Positions 48,906-58,114 of a DNA stretch of 64,000 nt are shown here, piece by piece. The stretch's first letter is position 1. The number at the start of each line of letters is the position of its first letter. Source of the DNA: Flexifilum sp963727545 (GTDB taxonomy: Bacteria > Chloroflexota > Anaerolineae > Aggregatilineales > Phototrophicaceae). Under the pieces are notes generated by a model. That model was not told the DNA's origin, did not search any database, and saw only the letters and a program-made list of their open reading frames with translations. Where the stretch lies: NCBI GenBank assembly GCA_963727545.1, contig CAVSGS010000007.1, forward strand, positions 206,508 through 270,507, written 5' to 3'. The translations under genes were made by a program, and so were the position numbers.

Positions 48906-49221
48906 GATTTCTCCCTACAGCTAGCCCAAAAAGTAATCGAATCTTGCCAGTATCTACTCTGCCCAGCATAAAAGTTCGCAGCATCGAGCGCAAGATAACC
49001 ATTGCAATCTTGCGTACCATTGTGGCGGAACTGTAACGGGCAATGTATTCACGCGAGAAAGTGTAGCGCGCGCCGGAGTGCTTCGCAAAGCAATGGGGCG
49101 ACGGAATGGCTCGAATCGCGGACGGATTGGGCAAAATCTACGAGCGCGATTCGCCGAAGTGGGGTGAAAGCGCAGTGGACGGCGAAGGGCAGAGTTCAAC
49201 TCTGCCCTTCACTGCTGTTGT
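48906..49221. promoter_or_regulatory. Intergenic region with promoter of binding-protein gene
   Basis: A 316-base gap without a gene. It contains the leftward promoter region of the binding-protein gene, an inverted repeat CGCAAGAT / ATCTTGCG at 48989-49014 with an inner ATTGCAAT palindrome (operator candidate), and a 27-base perfect palindrome at 49184-49210. No regulator gene is adjacent. Confidence 0.55.
49184..49210. repeat. GAAGGGCAGAGTT palindrome downstream of SH3-domain gene
   Basis: Perfect 13-base arms GAAGGGCAGAGTT around a single C, 12 bases after the stop of the leftward SH3-domain gene. The form matches the GTAGGGGC family (constant end, variable inner arm) with a changed end. 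It probably works as the terminator of that gene. Confidence 0.7.
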
Positions 49222-51011
49222 TTATGGGGCTGATGGCAGGTTGGCGCAGGCGGCGCTGGCGGTGACGTATTCGCCGCTCACCCAGCCGATTTGATCCTCG
49301 TAGGCGACGTGATACCAGTTATCGCTGTTGTGGGCGTCGGCGCTGACGGTTGTGCCGAACGGGATCGAGATCAGCACGGTGCTGCCGTCGGTCGTCGGCT
49401 GATCGCGCAGATTCAGGTTGTAATCGACGATAATGCCGCAGGTCTGGGCTGACGCTTCGCCGAGCACGGCGCTGCTGCTCGCTGCGCCGGTGGCTTCGGC
49501 TGCCGGAGTCGCGCTGGCTTCAGATGTCGGCGTCGCCGTCGGGAAGACGATCCGGGTCGGGCGCGGGATGGTTGGCGTGGGGGTTGTCGGGATCGTTGGT
49601 GTGGGCGTCGGGACGGGCGTATCTTCGATGGGACCGCCGTTGGGCACTTGCCCATTGAGCCGTGGCAGGGCGCTCTGCCCGCTGATCAACTGGGGCAGCA
49701 AGAACTTCTGCGCTTGACCGAGTTCGCCGTTGACCAACTGGGTCGCGACTTGAGTCGTGTCGCTGCCGAAGCGGGCAATCATCTGCGCTTCGCGCCCGCC
49801 CGCCGCGACCATGCCATCGAGCGCGCCCGCGATCGCGGTGATGGCGGCGTTGAGGTCGCCGTTGTTCGCTGCGACCAGATCGGCGACGGTGCTGCCCGCT
49901 TGAATCTGCGCCAGCAGGTCGGCGCTGGCGAGTCCGGTTTGCGCCGTCAGCGCCAGCGCGACCGCCGTTTCGCGCCATCGGCGGCTGTGCTTCGGTCGGA
50001 CTGTCGAGCTTGCGGCTGTTCGTGGCAGTGATCACGACGTTGCTTCGAGCTGTCGCCGCAACGGACGAGCGCCGGGGAAGTTGCCACCATTGTACGCCTG
50101 CGCCGTCGGGTGTCCCGCCCGGGCGTACCGCCAGCGCGCCTGCCGGGAAGTCCATTCCGCCGCCGTTCTGTCCGCCGAACTGCGGCACAGCGCTCGCGCC
50201 ACCGATCAACTGCGGCAGTAGGAAGCGCGCCCCTTGCGCGAGTTCGCCGTTGACCAACTGAGTGGCGATCTTGGGTCGTGTCGCTGCCGAGCCGTTCCAG
50301 CAGTTGACCGCCGCGTCCACCGGCGGCGACCATTTCGTCGAGCGCGCTGCTGATCGCCGTGATCACCGCATCGAGATCGCCGTTATTCGCCTTGACCAGA
50401 TCGGCAATCGTGCTGCCCGCATCGACCTGCGTCATCAGTTCCGCGCTGGTCAGCCCGGTTTGCGCCATGAGCACTTGCGCGACCGCCGTCGGTTCGCTGC
50501 TGCCCGGTTCGGCGGTTGCCTGAGGCGCGCCGGGGGCTGGATTGGTCGCCTGCGCGTTGGTATTGCTGAATGCGCCGCGCGTCACTGCCGCGACATTGCG
50601 CAGCGTCGTGTCGGCGGCGGCAGCGGTATCGCCCGCAGTCGGCGTCGCGCTGCCGGTCGTGATCAGCAGCGGCGCGCCAAAGGTGATCAGCGCGAGACAG
50701 ATGCTCACGCCGACGCCGAGCATCCCGTAAGACCGGCGCGGATCGCGCTTGCGGTTGCCGCGCTCGATCAGCAGGATCAGCAGGCTGCCGATGAACACGA
50801 TCGCTGCATTGAGCGTCAGCGAGTTGATCAACCGCGCGCGCAGAATTGTTCCGGCGAGGAAATAGGCTGCCAGCGGCAGCGCGATCACCAGCAGCGCCAG
50901 CAGCGCCGCGATGATCCCTTGCTGCTGGTGCCGCAGCGCTTGAATCAAGGCGAAAGCGAGGTAAAGCAGCGCGATAAAGGGCGCGAATGCCATCAGGAGT
51001 TGCAGATTCAT
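49222..51011 (-). CDS. Membrane protein with two internal repeats and a bacterial SH3 domain (two frameshifts)
   Basis: About 595 residues after correction. Residues 1-125 carry four hydrophobic helices. Two related repeats of about 95 residues follow, separated by a variable linker: ALMAQTGLTSAELMTQVDAG to LAQGARFLLPQLIGG, and LTAQTGLASADLLAQIQAG to LGQAQKFLLPQLISG. A proline/threonine linker (VPTPTPTIPTTPTPT) leads to a C-terminal SH3b domain (YNLNLRDQPTTDGS to WYHVAYEDQIGWVSGEYV). Removing one base near 50271 and one near 49973 restores the frame. SH3b domains often bind cell wall. It is the last gene of the MacB operon. I do not recognise the repeat; the function is unknown. Confidence 0.7.
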
Positions 51012-51024
51012 GCCTTTTCCTTAG

Positions 51025-52224
51025 TTACTCATAGCGCAGGGCGTCAATCGGGTTGAGCCGCGCTGCCCGTGATGCCGGATAAACGCCGAAGAAGATGCCG
51101 ATTGCCGCCGAAATGCTCACTGCCAGTAAGACGTTCTCCGGGCGAACGATCACGCTTAAGCCGTCGACCAACCGGGTGATAAGTGCGCTGCCTCCGGCGG
51201 CGATGGCGACGCCGATCACGCCGCCGATCAGCGTGAGGACGACCGCCTGCACCAGAAACAGGATGATAATGTCTGAGTTTTGCGCGCCGGTGGCTTTGCG
51301 CAGCCCGATTTCGCGCGTCCGCTCGGTGATCGTCACCAGCATGATGTTCATCACGTTGATCCCGCCGACCAGCAGCGAAATCCCGGCGACCACACCGAGA
51401 AACAGCGTCAGGATCGAGATCACGTTGGTCAGCGAGTCGACGATGGTCGAAGCGCTGAAGATGTTGAAGTTGTCATCCTCGTTGGCAGTCAGCCCGCGCA
51501 CCGTGCGCAGGGCGGCGGTCAAGCTCTCTTGGACGGTCGCCATCTGGTTGACGTCACTGGCTTTGACGAGGATCGTGTTGACGACGGTGCCGCCGGTGGG
51601 GGTGCGGCTGTTGTTCAGCCGTGCCTTGAACGCCGTGATCGGCACGATCACCGTGTTGTCGCTGGTGCCGCTCTCGTTCAGCACGCCGATCACCTGAAAC
51701 AGCACGTTCGAGACGCGGATCGTCTTGCCGAGTGGATCTTCGGTGTCGAACAGGTTCTCGACGGTCGTCGTGCCGATCACGGCGACCTGCGCGCTGTTGG
51801 CGAGTTCGTCGGCGTTGAAGAACCGTCCCTGATCGACCGTCCGCCCCTCGATGTCGAGGTAATCGGTCGTCGCGCCGGTCACACTGATGTTGAACGAGTT
51901 GTTCTCGTAGACGACCGGGTAATTGCCGCTGGTCTCCGGCATGACCAGATCGACTCCCGGCAGCAGATCGGGATTCTGCAACTGTTCCGCTTGCTCCAGC
52001 GTCAATTGATCGGTGCGTCCGTTGGCGCGCGTCGCCGAGACGCGCAGCGTATTGGTGCCCAAGCCTTCGAACTGCTGGGTGACGTAGTCCTGCACGCTCT
52101 GACCGAGCGAGAGCAGCAGCACCACCGCCGCGATGCCGATGGTGATGCCCAGCACGGTCAAGAAGGCGCGCAGCTTATTGGTGGCGAGTTCAATCAGCGA
52201 CAAGCGCACGTTGTCAATCAGCAT
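51025..52224 (-). CDS. MacB-type ABC transporter permease (second copy)
   Basis: A 399-residue permease: N-terminal helix (LRAFLTVLGITIGIAAVVLLLSLG), a large extracellular MacB core domain of about 220 residues, then three helices in the FtsX-like C-terminal part (GVVAGISLLVGGINVMNIMLV, REIGLRKATGAQNSDI). Its stop is 13 bases from the start of the SH3 protein, and its start shares one base with the upstream paralogue. No ATPase is fused, unlike E. coli MacB; the ATPase is separate. It forms a mechanotransmission-type exporter with the neighbours. Confidence 0.92.
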   Translation of the reverse strand: MLIDNVRLSLIELATNKLRAFLTVLGITIGIAAVVLLLSLGQSVQDYVTQQFEGLGTNTLRVSATRANGRTDQLTLEQAEQLQNPDLLPGVDLVMPETSGNYPVVYENNSFNISVTGATTDYLDIEGRTVDQGRFFNADELANSAQVAVIGTTTVENLFDTEDPLGKTIRVSNVLFQVIGVLNESGTSDNTVIVPITAFKARLNNSRTPTGGTVVNTILVKASDVNQMATVQESLTAALRTVRGLTANEDDNFNIFSASTIVDSLTNVISILTLFLGVVAGISLLVGGINVMNIMLVTITERTREIGLRKATGAQNSDIIILFLVQAVVLTLIGGVIGVAIAAGGSALITRLVDGLSVIVRPENVLLAVSISAAIGIFFGVYPASRAARLNPIDALRYE

Positions 52225-53450
52225 TATTCGAACCTCAGCGCGTCAATCGGGCGCATCCTCGCCGCGCGATTTGCCGGATACATCCCGGAGACGATCCCGA
52301 TCAGGCTGCTGATGCCGGTCGCCAGCACCGCTGACTCCGGCGTCAGGGCGATGACGAACTGCGGGATTAGCCTACCGGCGAGCAGCAGAATGCCACCGCC
52401 CAGCGCGATGCCAATGGCGCCGCCCAGCAGCGACAGCAGGATGCTTTCGAATAGAAATTGAGTCAGGATGGTGCTCGCCTGCGCGCCGACCGCTTTGCGC
52501 AAGCCGATCTCGCGCGTGCGTTCGGTGACCGACACCAGCATGATGTTCATCACGCCGATGCCGCCGACCAGCAGCGAAATCCCGGCGATAGCGCTCAGGA
52601 ACAGCGTGACCAAGCTCAGCGTAGACGACAGCGAGTCGAGCACCGACGCCGCGCTGTTGACGCTGAAGTCGGCGGCACTCGCATTGGCGATCCGGTGCGC
52701 TTTCAGCAGGTAATTCGTGACTTCGTCGGTCGCCGCCGTGATGTCGGCGGACTCGGTCGAGACCGCCTGCGCCTGTATTGAACTGACGCGGTAGCCTTTC
52801 CCGGCGACGTGGGCGTTGGCGAGGCGGGTCTGCGCCGTCGAGATCGGGATCAGCACGGTCGTCTGTGAAAAGCCGCTGGTCGCGCGTTCTTCCATCACGC
52901 CCACGACCGTAAATACTTGATTGGCGACCAAAATCGTCTGTCCCACCGGATTTGCCGTGCCGAATAAGTCGCTCGCCGCTGTCTGATCGAGCACGGCGAC
53001 CCGCTCGCTGTCGGTGACGTCCTTGTCGGTGATGAAGCGCCCCGACCCGACGTGCCAGTTGTTGACGTCGCCGTAGTTGACGGTCACACCTTCAATTGAG
53101 GCGCTTTCGCTGGTCGCGCCGTAGCCGATGTTGCCGCGAACCGTATAGGTCGCCGCGACGGCGACGACGTGCGGCGCGACGGTCGGGTCTTGCAACCCTT
53201 CGACGTCCGCCGTCGTCAACGGCTGCGTCCCTGACGCGGTGAAGCGCCCGCGCGACGCGCTGATGTTGAGCACGTTGGCATTCAGACTCTCGAACTGCCC
53301 CTGAATGTAGCTTTGCAGGCTGCCGCCGAGACTCATCAGGCTGACCACCGCCGCCACGCCGATCATGATGCCGAGCGTCGTCAGCAGCGCCCGCAGCCGG
53401 TTGGTGCCCAGCGCGTTCAGCGCGATGCGGAATGTCTCAATCAAACTCAT
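52224..53450 (-). CDS. MacB-type ABC transporter permease (first copy)
   Basis: A 408-residue paralogue of the next gene with the same four-helix layout and MacB core domain (ALLTTLGIMIGVAAVVSLMSLG; GISLLVGGIGVMNIMLVSVTERTREIGLRKAVGA). Two different permeases beside a single ATPase suggest a heterodimeric exporter. The gene is separated from the ATPase by 143 bases that hold a hairpin repeat. Confidence 0.92.
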   Translation of the reverse strand: MSLIETFRIALNALGTNRLRALLTTLGIMIGVAAVVSLMSLGGSLQSYIQGQFESLNANVLNISASRGRFTASGTQPLTTADVEGLQDPTVAPHVVAVAATYTVRGNIGYGATSESASIEGVTVNYGDVNNWHVGSGRFITDKDVTDSERVAVLDQTAASDLFGTANPVGQTILVANQVFTVVGVMEERATSGFSQTTVLIPISTAQTRLANAHVAGKGYRVSSIQAQAVSTESADITAATDEVTNYLLKAHRIANASAADFSVNSAASVLDSLSSTLSLVTLFLSAIAGISLLVGGIGVMNIMLVSVTERTREIGLRKAVGAQASTILTQFLFESILLSLLGGAIGIALGGGILLLAGRLIPQFVIALTPESAVLATGISSLIGIVSGMYPANRAARMRPIDALRFE

Positions 53451-53468
53451 AAATCACCCCACCCCCGA

Positions 53469-53492
53469 CCCCTCCCCGAATTCAGGGAGGGG
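53469..53492. repeat. CCCCTCCC hairpin repeat between MacB permease and ATPase genes
   Basis: Eight-base arms CCCCTCCC and GGGAGGGG around CGAATTCA, preceded by CACCCCACCCCCGA. It is the same type of dispersed element as at 47499-47522. It lies within the presumed operon, in a gap of 143 bases. Confidence 0.65.
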
Positions 53493-53593
53493 CGAGTGCT
53501 TCGCCCGTAGCGCCTGTGCGCGAGCACGAAAGACGGGTTTTGATACGCAGGGGCGGACGTGTCCCCACACAGCAGCATTCGCGTGGTCATCGT

Positions 53594-54433
53594 TTACGTG
53601 TATTCCTCAGCGCTGCCGCCGTAGTAGGCATTTTCGAAGACGCTCGCCAGTTCTTCGGCTTCGGATGGACGCTCGGCGGTTTCGGCGTCGAGCGGCTCGG
53701 CGATCTTCTGGTCGGCGATGATCAAGCCATCGCGCAGCATGACCACCCGGTTGGTGTGCCGCGCGATCCACGGGTCGTGCGTGACGAACACGGTCGTGAT
53801 CCCTTGCTCGCGGTTCATGCGCTGGAAAATCTGCATGACTTCCTTGCCGCTGCGGGTGTCAAGGTTGCCGGTCGGCTCGTCGGCAAGGATCAGCGACGGC
53901 TCGTTGACAATCGCCCGCGCGATGGCGACGCGCTGCTGCTGACCGCCGGAAAGCTCGCTCGGCAGGTGATTCAGCCGCTCGCTCAGCCCGACCGACTCAA
54001 GCGCCGCTTTCGCCTTCTGCGACCGTCCACCGACGCCCGCGTAGAGCAGGGGTAGTTCAACCTGTCGCAGCGCCGACGTGCGCTTGAGCAGGTTGAAGTT
54101 CTGGAAGACGAAACCGATCTTCTTGTTACGGATGCGTGCCAGTTCGCTTTCGCCTAACTCCGATACGTCGAGACCGTCGAGGTGATAGGTGCCGGTGGTC
54201 GGCTGGTCGAGCGCGCCGAGGATGTTCATCAGCGTGCTCTTGCCCGACCCCGACGGTCCCATGATCGAGACGAATTCGCCGCGCTCGATCTTGAGGTCGA
54301 TGCCCTTGAGCACGTTCAAGTCGATCTCGCCGACGTGATACGTCTTGGTGATCCCTTGAATGTCGATCACCGGCAGCGGAGCTTGTTCATCCGCCGGTGG
54401 TGTTTTGCCGTTGCTGTGTCGTCCGAATTTCAT
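53594..54433 (-). CDS. MacB-type ABC transporter ATPase (LolD/MacB-like)
   Basis: A 279-residue ATPase. Walker A is GPSGSGKST, the Q-loop FVFQNFNLLKRTSALRQVE, the signature LSGGQQQRVAIARAI, Walker B LILADEPTGNLD, and the H-loop TVFVTHDPWIA. These are hallmarks of the LolD/MacB/FtsE class. The start abuts the stop of the HlyD-like adaptor by one shared base. It powers the MacB permeases downstream. The C-terminal tail (about 40 residues, acidic) is longer than usual. Confidence 0.95.
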   Translation of the reverse strand: MKFGRHSNGKTPPADEQAPLPVIDIQGITKTYHVGEIDLNVLKGIDLKIERGEFVSIMGPSGSGKSTLMNILGALDQPTTGTYHLDGLDVSELGESELARIRNKKIGFVFQNFNLLKRTSALRQVELPLLYAGVGGRSQKAKAALESVGLSERLNHLPSELSGGQQQRVAIARAIVNEPSLILADEPTGNLDTRSGKEVMQIFQRMNREQGITTVFVTHDPWIARHTNRVVMLRDGLIIADQKIAEPLDAETAERPSEAEELASVFENAYYGGSAEEYT

Positions 54434-56037
54434 CAGCCGCCCCCTCGTCCAGCGAAGTTGCCGCCACCGGGAGGTGCGCCGCCACCGGTGATTCTGCCCG
54501 CGCCGCCGAACAACCCTAATCCTGCGCCTCGCTGGGTTGTGCCGTTGGTCGCGGCGCTTGCTAGAATGACCAGCTTATCGCCGGTATTGATCCCTGAAGT
54601 GACCACGCTGTCGCTATCGGTTTGCGCGCCGATGGTCACCGGGACGTCGTTGTAAGTTCCGGCTGCCGTCTCGACCTTGACCGTCGCTTGCTGGGTGCGG
54701 TCGTTGACCGTAATGAACCGGTTGGGCACGACCAGCACGTTATTGAGTTCGCTCAGTACCACATTGGCGACTGCCGACATGCCCGGTCGCACCGGCGCAT
54801 TCGCCGGATTGAGCGTCACCTCGACGTTGTAGGTCACCAGATCGCTGGTCGATGCCGGCGACAAGTCGACGCGCGTCACTTTGCCGCTCAGCGTCACGTT
54901 GTTGAGCGCCTGCAAAGTCACGTTGACGGCTTGCCCTTGCGCTAGCTGGGCGATGTCCTTCTCGTCCACCGACAGCGTGATCGTGTAGTTGTCCGTGTTG
55001 ATCAGCGTGATTGCGCCGGTGTTGGGCGGTAGTTCGCCGACTTCGACGTTCACGGCGGCGACAATGCCGTCGAACGGCGCGACGATTTCGGTTTCGTCGC
55101 GCTGCTGCTTCACCGTGTCGAGGTTCAACTGCGCCGTCTCAATGTTGATCTGCGCCTTGCGCACGTCTGAATCGCTCGGTCCGGCGTTGAGCGCGTCGAG
55201 CTTTGCCTGCGCGCTGATCAGTGAGGCATCCGCTGATGCGAGTTGGCTCGTATCCGGGGCTGCGTTGAGCGTATCCTGATAGTTTTGCTCAGCGTTGGTG
55301 ACGTTCTCCTCGGCGTTCGTCATGCTCGCTTGGCTGGCGATGCGGTTAGTGACCGCGTTCGGTGCCTGCGGGTTCGGGTTGGCGCTCATGTCGCGGCTCA
55401 ACTGCTGCTGCCACAAGCTGTTCTTCGCCAGTTCCGCGTTCAACCGCGCGATCTCGGCGTCGTTGCCGGTTGAGGCGTTCTGTGACGCCGAACTCAGCGA
55501 CGCTTGTGCCGATTGCACGCTCAACTCGGCGCTGCGGACGTCGAAGTCGCTCGGCGGCGCTTGGAGCGCTGCCAGCGCATTTTGAGCGGACTCAAGGTTG
55601 ATTTCCGCCGACCGCACCTGCATATCGATGGCGGTCGGATCGACGCGCGCTAGCACGTCACCCTTGTGCACCGTGTCGCCGACCGCGACCAGCACGTCCG
55701 TCACCGGCGCGGTGGTGCCGAATGCCAGTGTCGTCTGATCGGCGGCTGCTAGTGAGCCGGTCGCGTTGAGCGTCTCGGTCAACGTGCCCGGTTGAACGGT
55801 CATCGTTTCGACCGGGACGGTTAATGGGGTGGCTTCGGGCAGAATTTCGGTTTCCGAACGCGCCATCATCACGCCCATCAGCGCGACGCCGATCACCAAC
55901 AGCGGCACGGTGATAATCCGCACGAAATTGCGGAAGCCACCGGCGCGCATCCGGGCAGTCAGCCACCAGAGCAGAATCACCCCACCCAGCGCGAGCACGC
56001 CCGCGCCGATGTAAGTCGTGGGTATCGAATTAATCAT
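54433..56037 (-). CDS. HlyD/MacA-like periplasmic adaptor subunit (larger)
   Basis: A 534-residue membrane-fusion-type protein. Two helices at the N-terminus (IGAGVLALGGVILLWWL and NFVRIITVPLLVIGVALMGVM) anchor it. It has a biotinyl-lipoyl hairpin, a long coiled-coil arm (about 130-300), a beta-barrel domain and a membrane-proximal domain. The C-terminus is glycine-rich (GAGLGLFGGAGRI to GRGGG). Two N-terminal helices are unusual, since MacA has one. It overlaps the smaller adaptor by four bases. It probably links the MacB exporter to the outer face of the envelope. Confidence 0.9.
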   Translation of the reverse strand: MINSIPTTYIGAGVLALGGVILLWWLTARMRAGGFRNFVRIITVPLLVIGVALMGVMMARSETEILPEATPLTVPVETMTVQPGTLTETLNATGSLAAADQTTLAFGTTAPVTDVLVAVGDTVHKGDVLARVDPTAIDMQVRSAEINLESAQNALAALQAPPSDFDVRSAELSVQSAQASLSSASQNASTGNDAEIARLNAELAKNSLWQQQLSRDMSANPNPQAPNAVTNRIASQASMTNAEENVTNAEQNYQDTLNAAPDTSQLASADASLISAQAKLDALNAGPSDSDVRKAQINIETAQLNLDTVKQQRDETEIVAPFDGIVAAVNVEVGELPPNTGAITLINTDNYTITLSVDEKDIAQLAQGQAVNVTLQALNNVTLSGKVTRVDLSPASTSDLVTYNVEVTLNPANAPVRPGMSAVANVVLSELNNVLVVPNRFITVNDRTQQATVKVETAAGTYNDVPVTIGAQTDSDSVVTSGINTGDKLVILASAATNGTTQRGAGLGLFGGAGRITGGGAPPGGGNFAGRGGG

Positions 56038-57251
56038 GAACTTGAACTCCCGGTATCAATGGCGACTTCGCCCGTCATGCCTAAGCGGACGCGCAAATCG
56101 GTTGTGTCCAGTGTGACCAACACGTCGTAGGTGACAATGCCGTCGCTGCTGGTCGAACTGAGCCAGCCGACGTTCTCGACTTTGCCCGGAATATTCACCC
56201 CGGTGAGGGCGTCAAGCTGAACCGTCGCGTCTTGCCCGACCGCCACGCGCCCGACATCCAATTCGTTGACCGGAACGGTCATCTGGAAGCCGGATAAATC
56301 GGCGATCTCGACTGCTGCCGTGCTCGGCGAAACGTTGTCTCCCGCAGCAACGTTCACCACTGTCACATAGCCGGAACGCGGCGCGACCAACTGGCTTTCC
56401 TCCAGCGTATTTTGGGCTTGATCCAACGTAAGCTGCGCCCGCTCGATGGCAACTTGTGCATTATCAAGCTGCTGCTGAGTCGGACCGGCTTGCAGTTGAT
56501 CGAGTTGAAGCTGTGCCTGCTGAATGCGGATCGACGCTGACCAAAGCTGAGTCGAAGCGCTGCTGGCGGCTTGCGCGTCTTGCAGTTGCAGCAGCGCGAT
56601 CTGTGCGTTGAACGACGCCGCGCCGATCTTCGCCTCGGCTTGGGCGATTTGGTCGGGTGTGCCGTTCATGAAGGCGCGCTCTTGCTGGAGCGTGTCCAGC
56701 GAGCGCTGGGCATCGTCGTACTTCTGCTGTGCCGCATTGACCGTATCGCTGCTGCCGTTGGCTGCCGAGGTATACGCGGCTTGAGCGCTCGCCAAGTTCG
56801 CCTGCGCGACTTTCAGGTCGCTGTCCGAAGGTGGCGCGAGCAGGTCGTCGTAATCCAGCTGCGCGCTCTCTAGGTTGAGCTGCGCTTGGTGGTAGCTGTT
56901 CCACGCATCGGTGTTGTCGAGGTCTGCCAGCACGTCACCGGCGTTGACGTAATCACCTACGTTGACGTAGACGCCGTTCACCGTTCCCGCTGTCTGAAAG
57001 CTGAGCGAGACCAGCGCTTTCGCCTCGACCGAGCCGAGCGCTGAAATTTCGCTGCCAACGGTGGCGACGGCGGTGTTTTGCTGGTCGCCCTCACCCGGCA
57101 AGGCAAATCCTTCAGGCGGGGTGAACCCCTCCGGTGGGGTGAAACCGCCGCCGGGGGCTTGGGCTTGAACTGCCGCGCCACCGATTATCAACAACAGCAC
57201 AATGACGAGTGCCGTGATCGTGATACTGCCGGCACTTTTCCTCACGGTCAT
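56034..57251 (-). CDS. HlyD/MacA-like periplasmic adaptor subunit (smaller)
   Basis: A 405-residue adaptor with one N-terminal signal or anchor helix (ITITALVIVLLLIIGGAAV). A short repeated GFTPPEGFTPPEGF segment follows, then the lipoyl, coiled-coil and beta-barrel domains (LVSLSFQTAGTVNGVYVNVGDYV; LVAPRSGYVTVVNVAAGDNV). The ATG has GAGGGA seven bases upstream, and was preferred over a GTG five codons earlier. It is the first gene of the leftward exporter operon and is divergent from a two-component system. Two adaptors in one operon may form a mixed ring. Confidence 0.9.
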   Translation of the reverse strand: MTVRKSAGSITITALVIVLLLIIGGAAVQAQAPGGGFTPPEGFTPPEGFALPGEGDQQNTAVATVGSEISALGSVEAKALVSLSFQTAGTVNGVYVNVGDYVNAGDVLADLDNTDAWNSYHQAQLNLESAQLDYDDLLAPPSDSDLKVAQANLASAQAAYTSAANGSSDTVNAAQQKYDDAQRSLDTLQQERAFMNGTPDQIAQAEAKIGAASFNAQIALLQLQDAQAASSASTQLWSASIRIQQAQLQLDQLQAGPTQQQLDNAQVAIERAQLTLDQAQNTLEESQLVAPRSGYVTVVNVAAGDNVSPSTAAVEIADLSGFQMTVPVNELDVGRVAVGQDATVQLDALTGVNIPGKVENVGWLSSTSSDGIVTYDVLVTLDTTDLRVRLGMTGEVAIDTGSSSS

Positions 57252-57418
57252 TGAAAAATCCCTCACAAGTTATCCAATCTACATTTTGCCAGTTTCGTGT
57301 GAATATTTCGTGGGAGACTTGTGGGGAAACTGTAAAATCTTTCACGAATTCATAATTTCCCCAAAATCGCCTTCTATAATGAAGAAAAAATGAACCTATT
57401 TAGGTGGGGTGTGCTTCG
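57252..57418. promoter_or_regulatory. Divergent promoter region of MacAB operon and two-component system
   Basis: A perfect -10 box TATAAT at 57375-57380 lies 39 bases upstream of the response regulator start. Inverted repeats GGGGAAA / TTTCCCC (57323-57329 and 57356-57362) and TTTCGTG / CACGAAT surround the region, and TGGGAGACTTGTGGGG holds a direct repeat. These are candidate sites for the adjacent response regulator. No convincing -35 box was found. Confidence 0.5.
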
Positions 57419-58114
57419 ATGCCGCGAGTTCTAGTCGTCGATGACAACAAAGAGACCGTGCGCGCGGTGCGCGTTTACTTAGAGCGTGAAGGTTTCGAGG
57501 TTTATAGCGCCTACGACGGCGAAACGGCGCTGCATACGCTGCGCCATGAACAGCCGGATCTGATCGTCCTCGACCTGATGCTGCCGGATCGGGATGGTTT
57601 GGAAATCACCCGAATTGTACGCAAAGATGCGACCTTACGCCAAATACCGATCATCATGCTGACCGCGCGCGTCGAGGACGACGATCGCATTATCGGCTTG
57701 GAGATCGGTGCTGACGACTACATTAGCAAGCCGTTTAACCCGCGCGAGGTCGTCGCTCGCGTGCGCTCTGTCCTGCGGCGCAGCAAAGGCGATATTGACG
57801 ACGAAAGTGAGCGCAGCTTGAACTATGAGGGGCTGCATCTCGAACCGTCGCGGCGCAAGCTGACCCTGAACGGCGAAGCGATCGAACTCACGCGCATCGA
57901 ATTTGAACTGATGCACGCGCTGATGGGCAGCCCCGAACACGTTTTCACCCGCGCTGAATTGATCGAAAGCGCGCTCGATTATCAGTACGAGGGCATGGAG
58001 CGGTCGCTGGATACCCACGTGAAGAATCTGCGCAAGAAGCTGGAAGCCGACCCCAAGAATCCGCGTTACATCCAAACGGTCTACAGTATTGGTTATCGTT
58101 TGGGAGGGAAGTAA
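57419..58114 (+). CDS. OmpR family response regulator
   Basis: A 231-residue regulator. The receiver has Asp9-Asp10 acidic pocket residues, phospho-acceptor Asp52 (IVLDLMLPDRDG), Thr82 and Lys104 (SKPFNP). The winged helix covers about 130-230 (IELTRIEFELMHALMGSPEHVFTRAELIE; VKNLRKKLEADP). The ATG with AGGTGGGG nine bases upstream was preferred over an upstream GTG. It overlaps the kinase start by one base (TAATG). By position it probably controls the divergent MacAB operon. Confidence 0.95.
   Translation: MPRVLVVDDNKETVRAVRVYLEREGFEVYSAYDGETALHTLRHEQPDLIVLDLMLPDRDGLEITRIVRKDATLRQIPIIMLTARVEDDDRIIGLEIGADDYISKPFNPREVVARVRSVLRRSKGDIDDESERSLNYEGLHLEPSRRKLTLNGEAIELTRIEFELMHALMGSPEHVFTRAELIESALDYQYEGMERSLDTHVKNLRKKLEADPKNPRYIQTVYSIGYRLGGK

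Noticed and set aside
47580..48971. Open frame of 463 codons on the plus strand
   Set aside because: Antisense to the sugar-binding protein with signal peptide; composition typical of a shadow frame.
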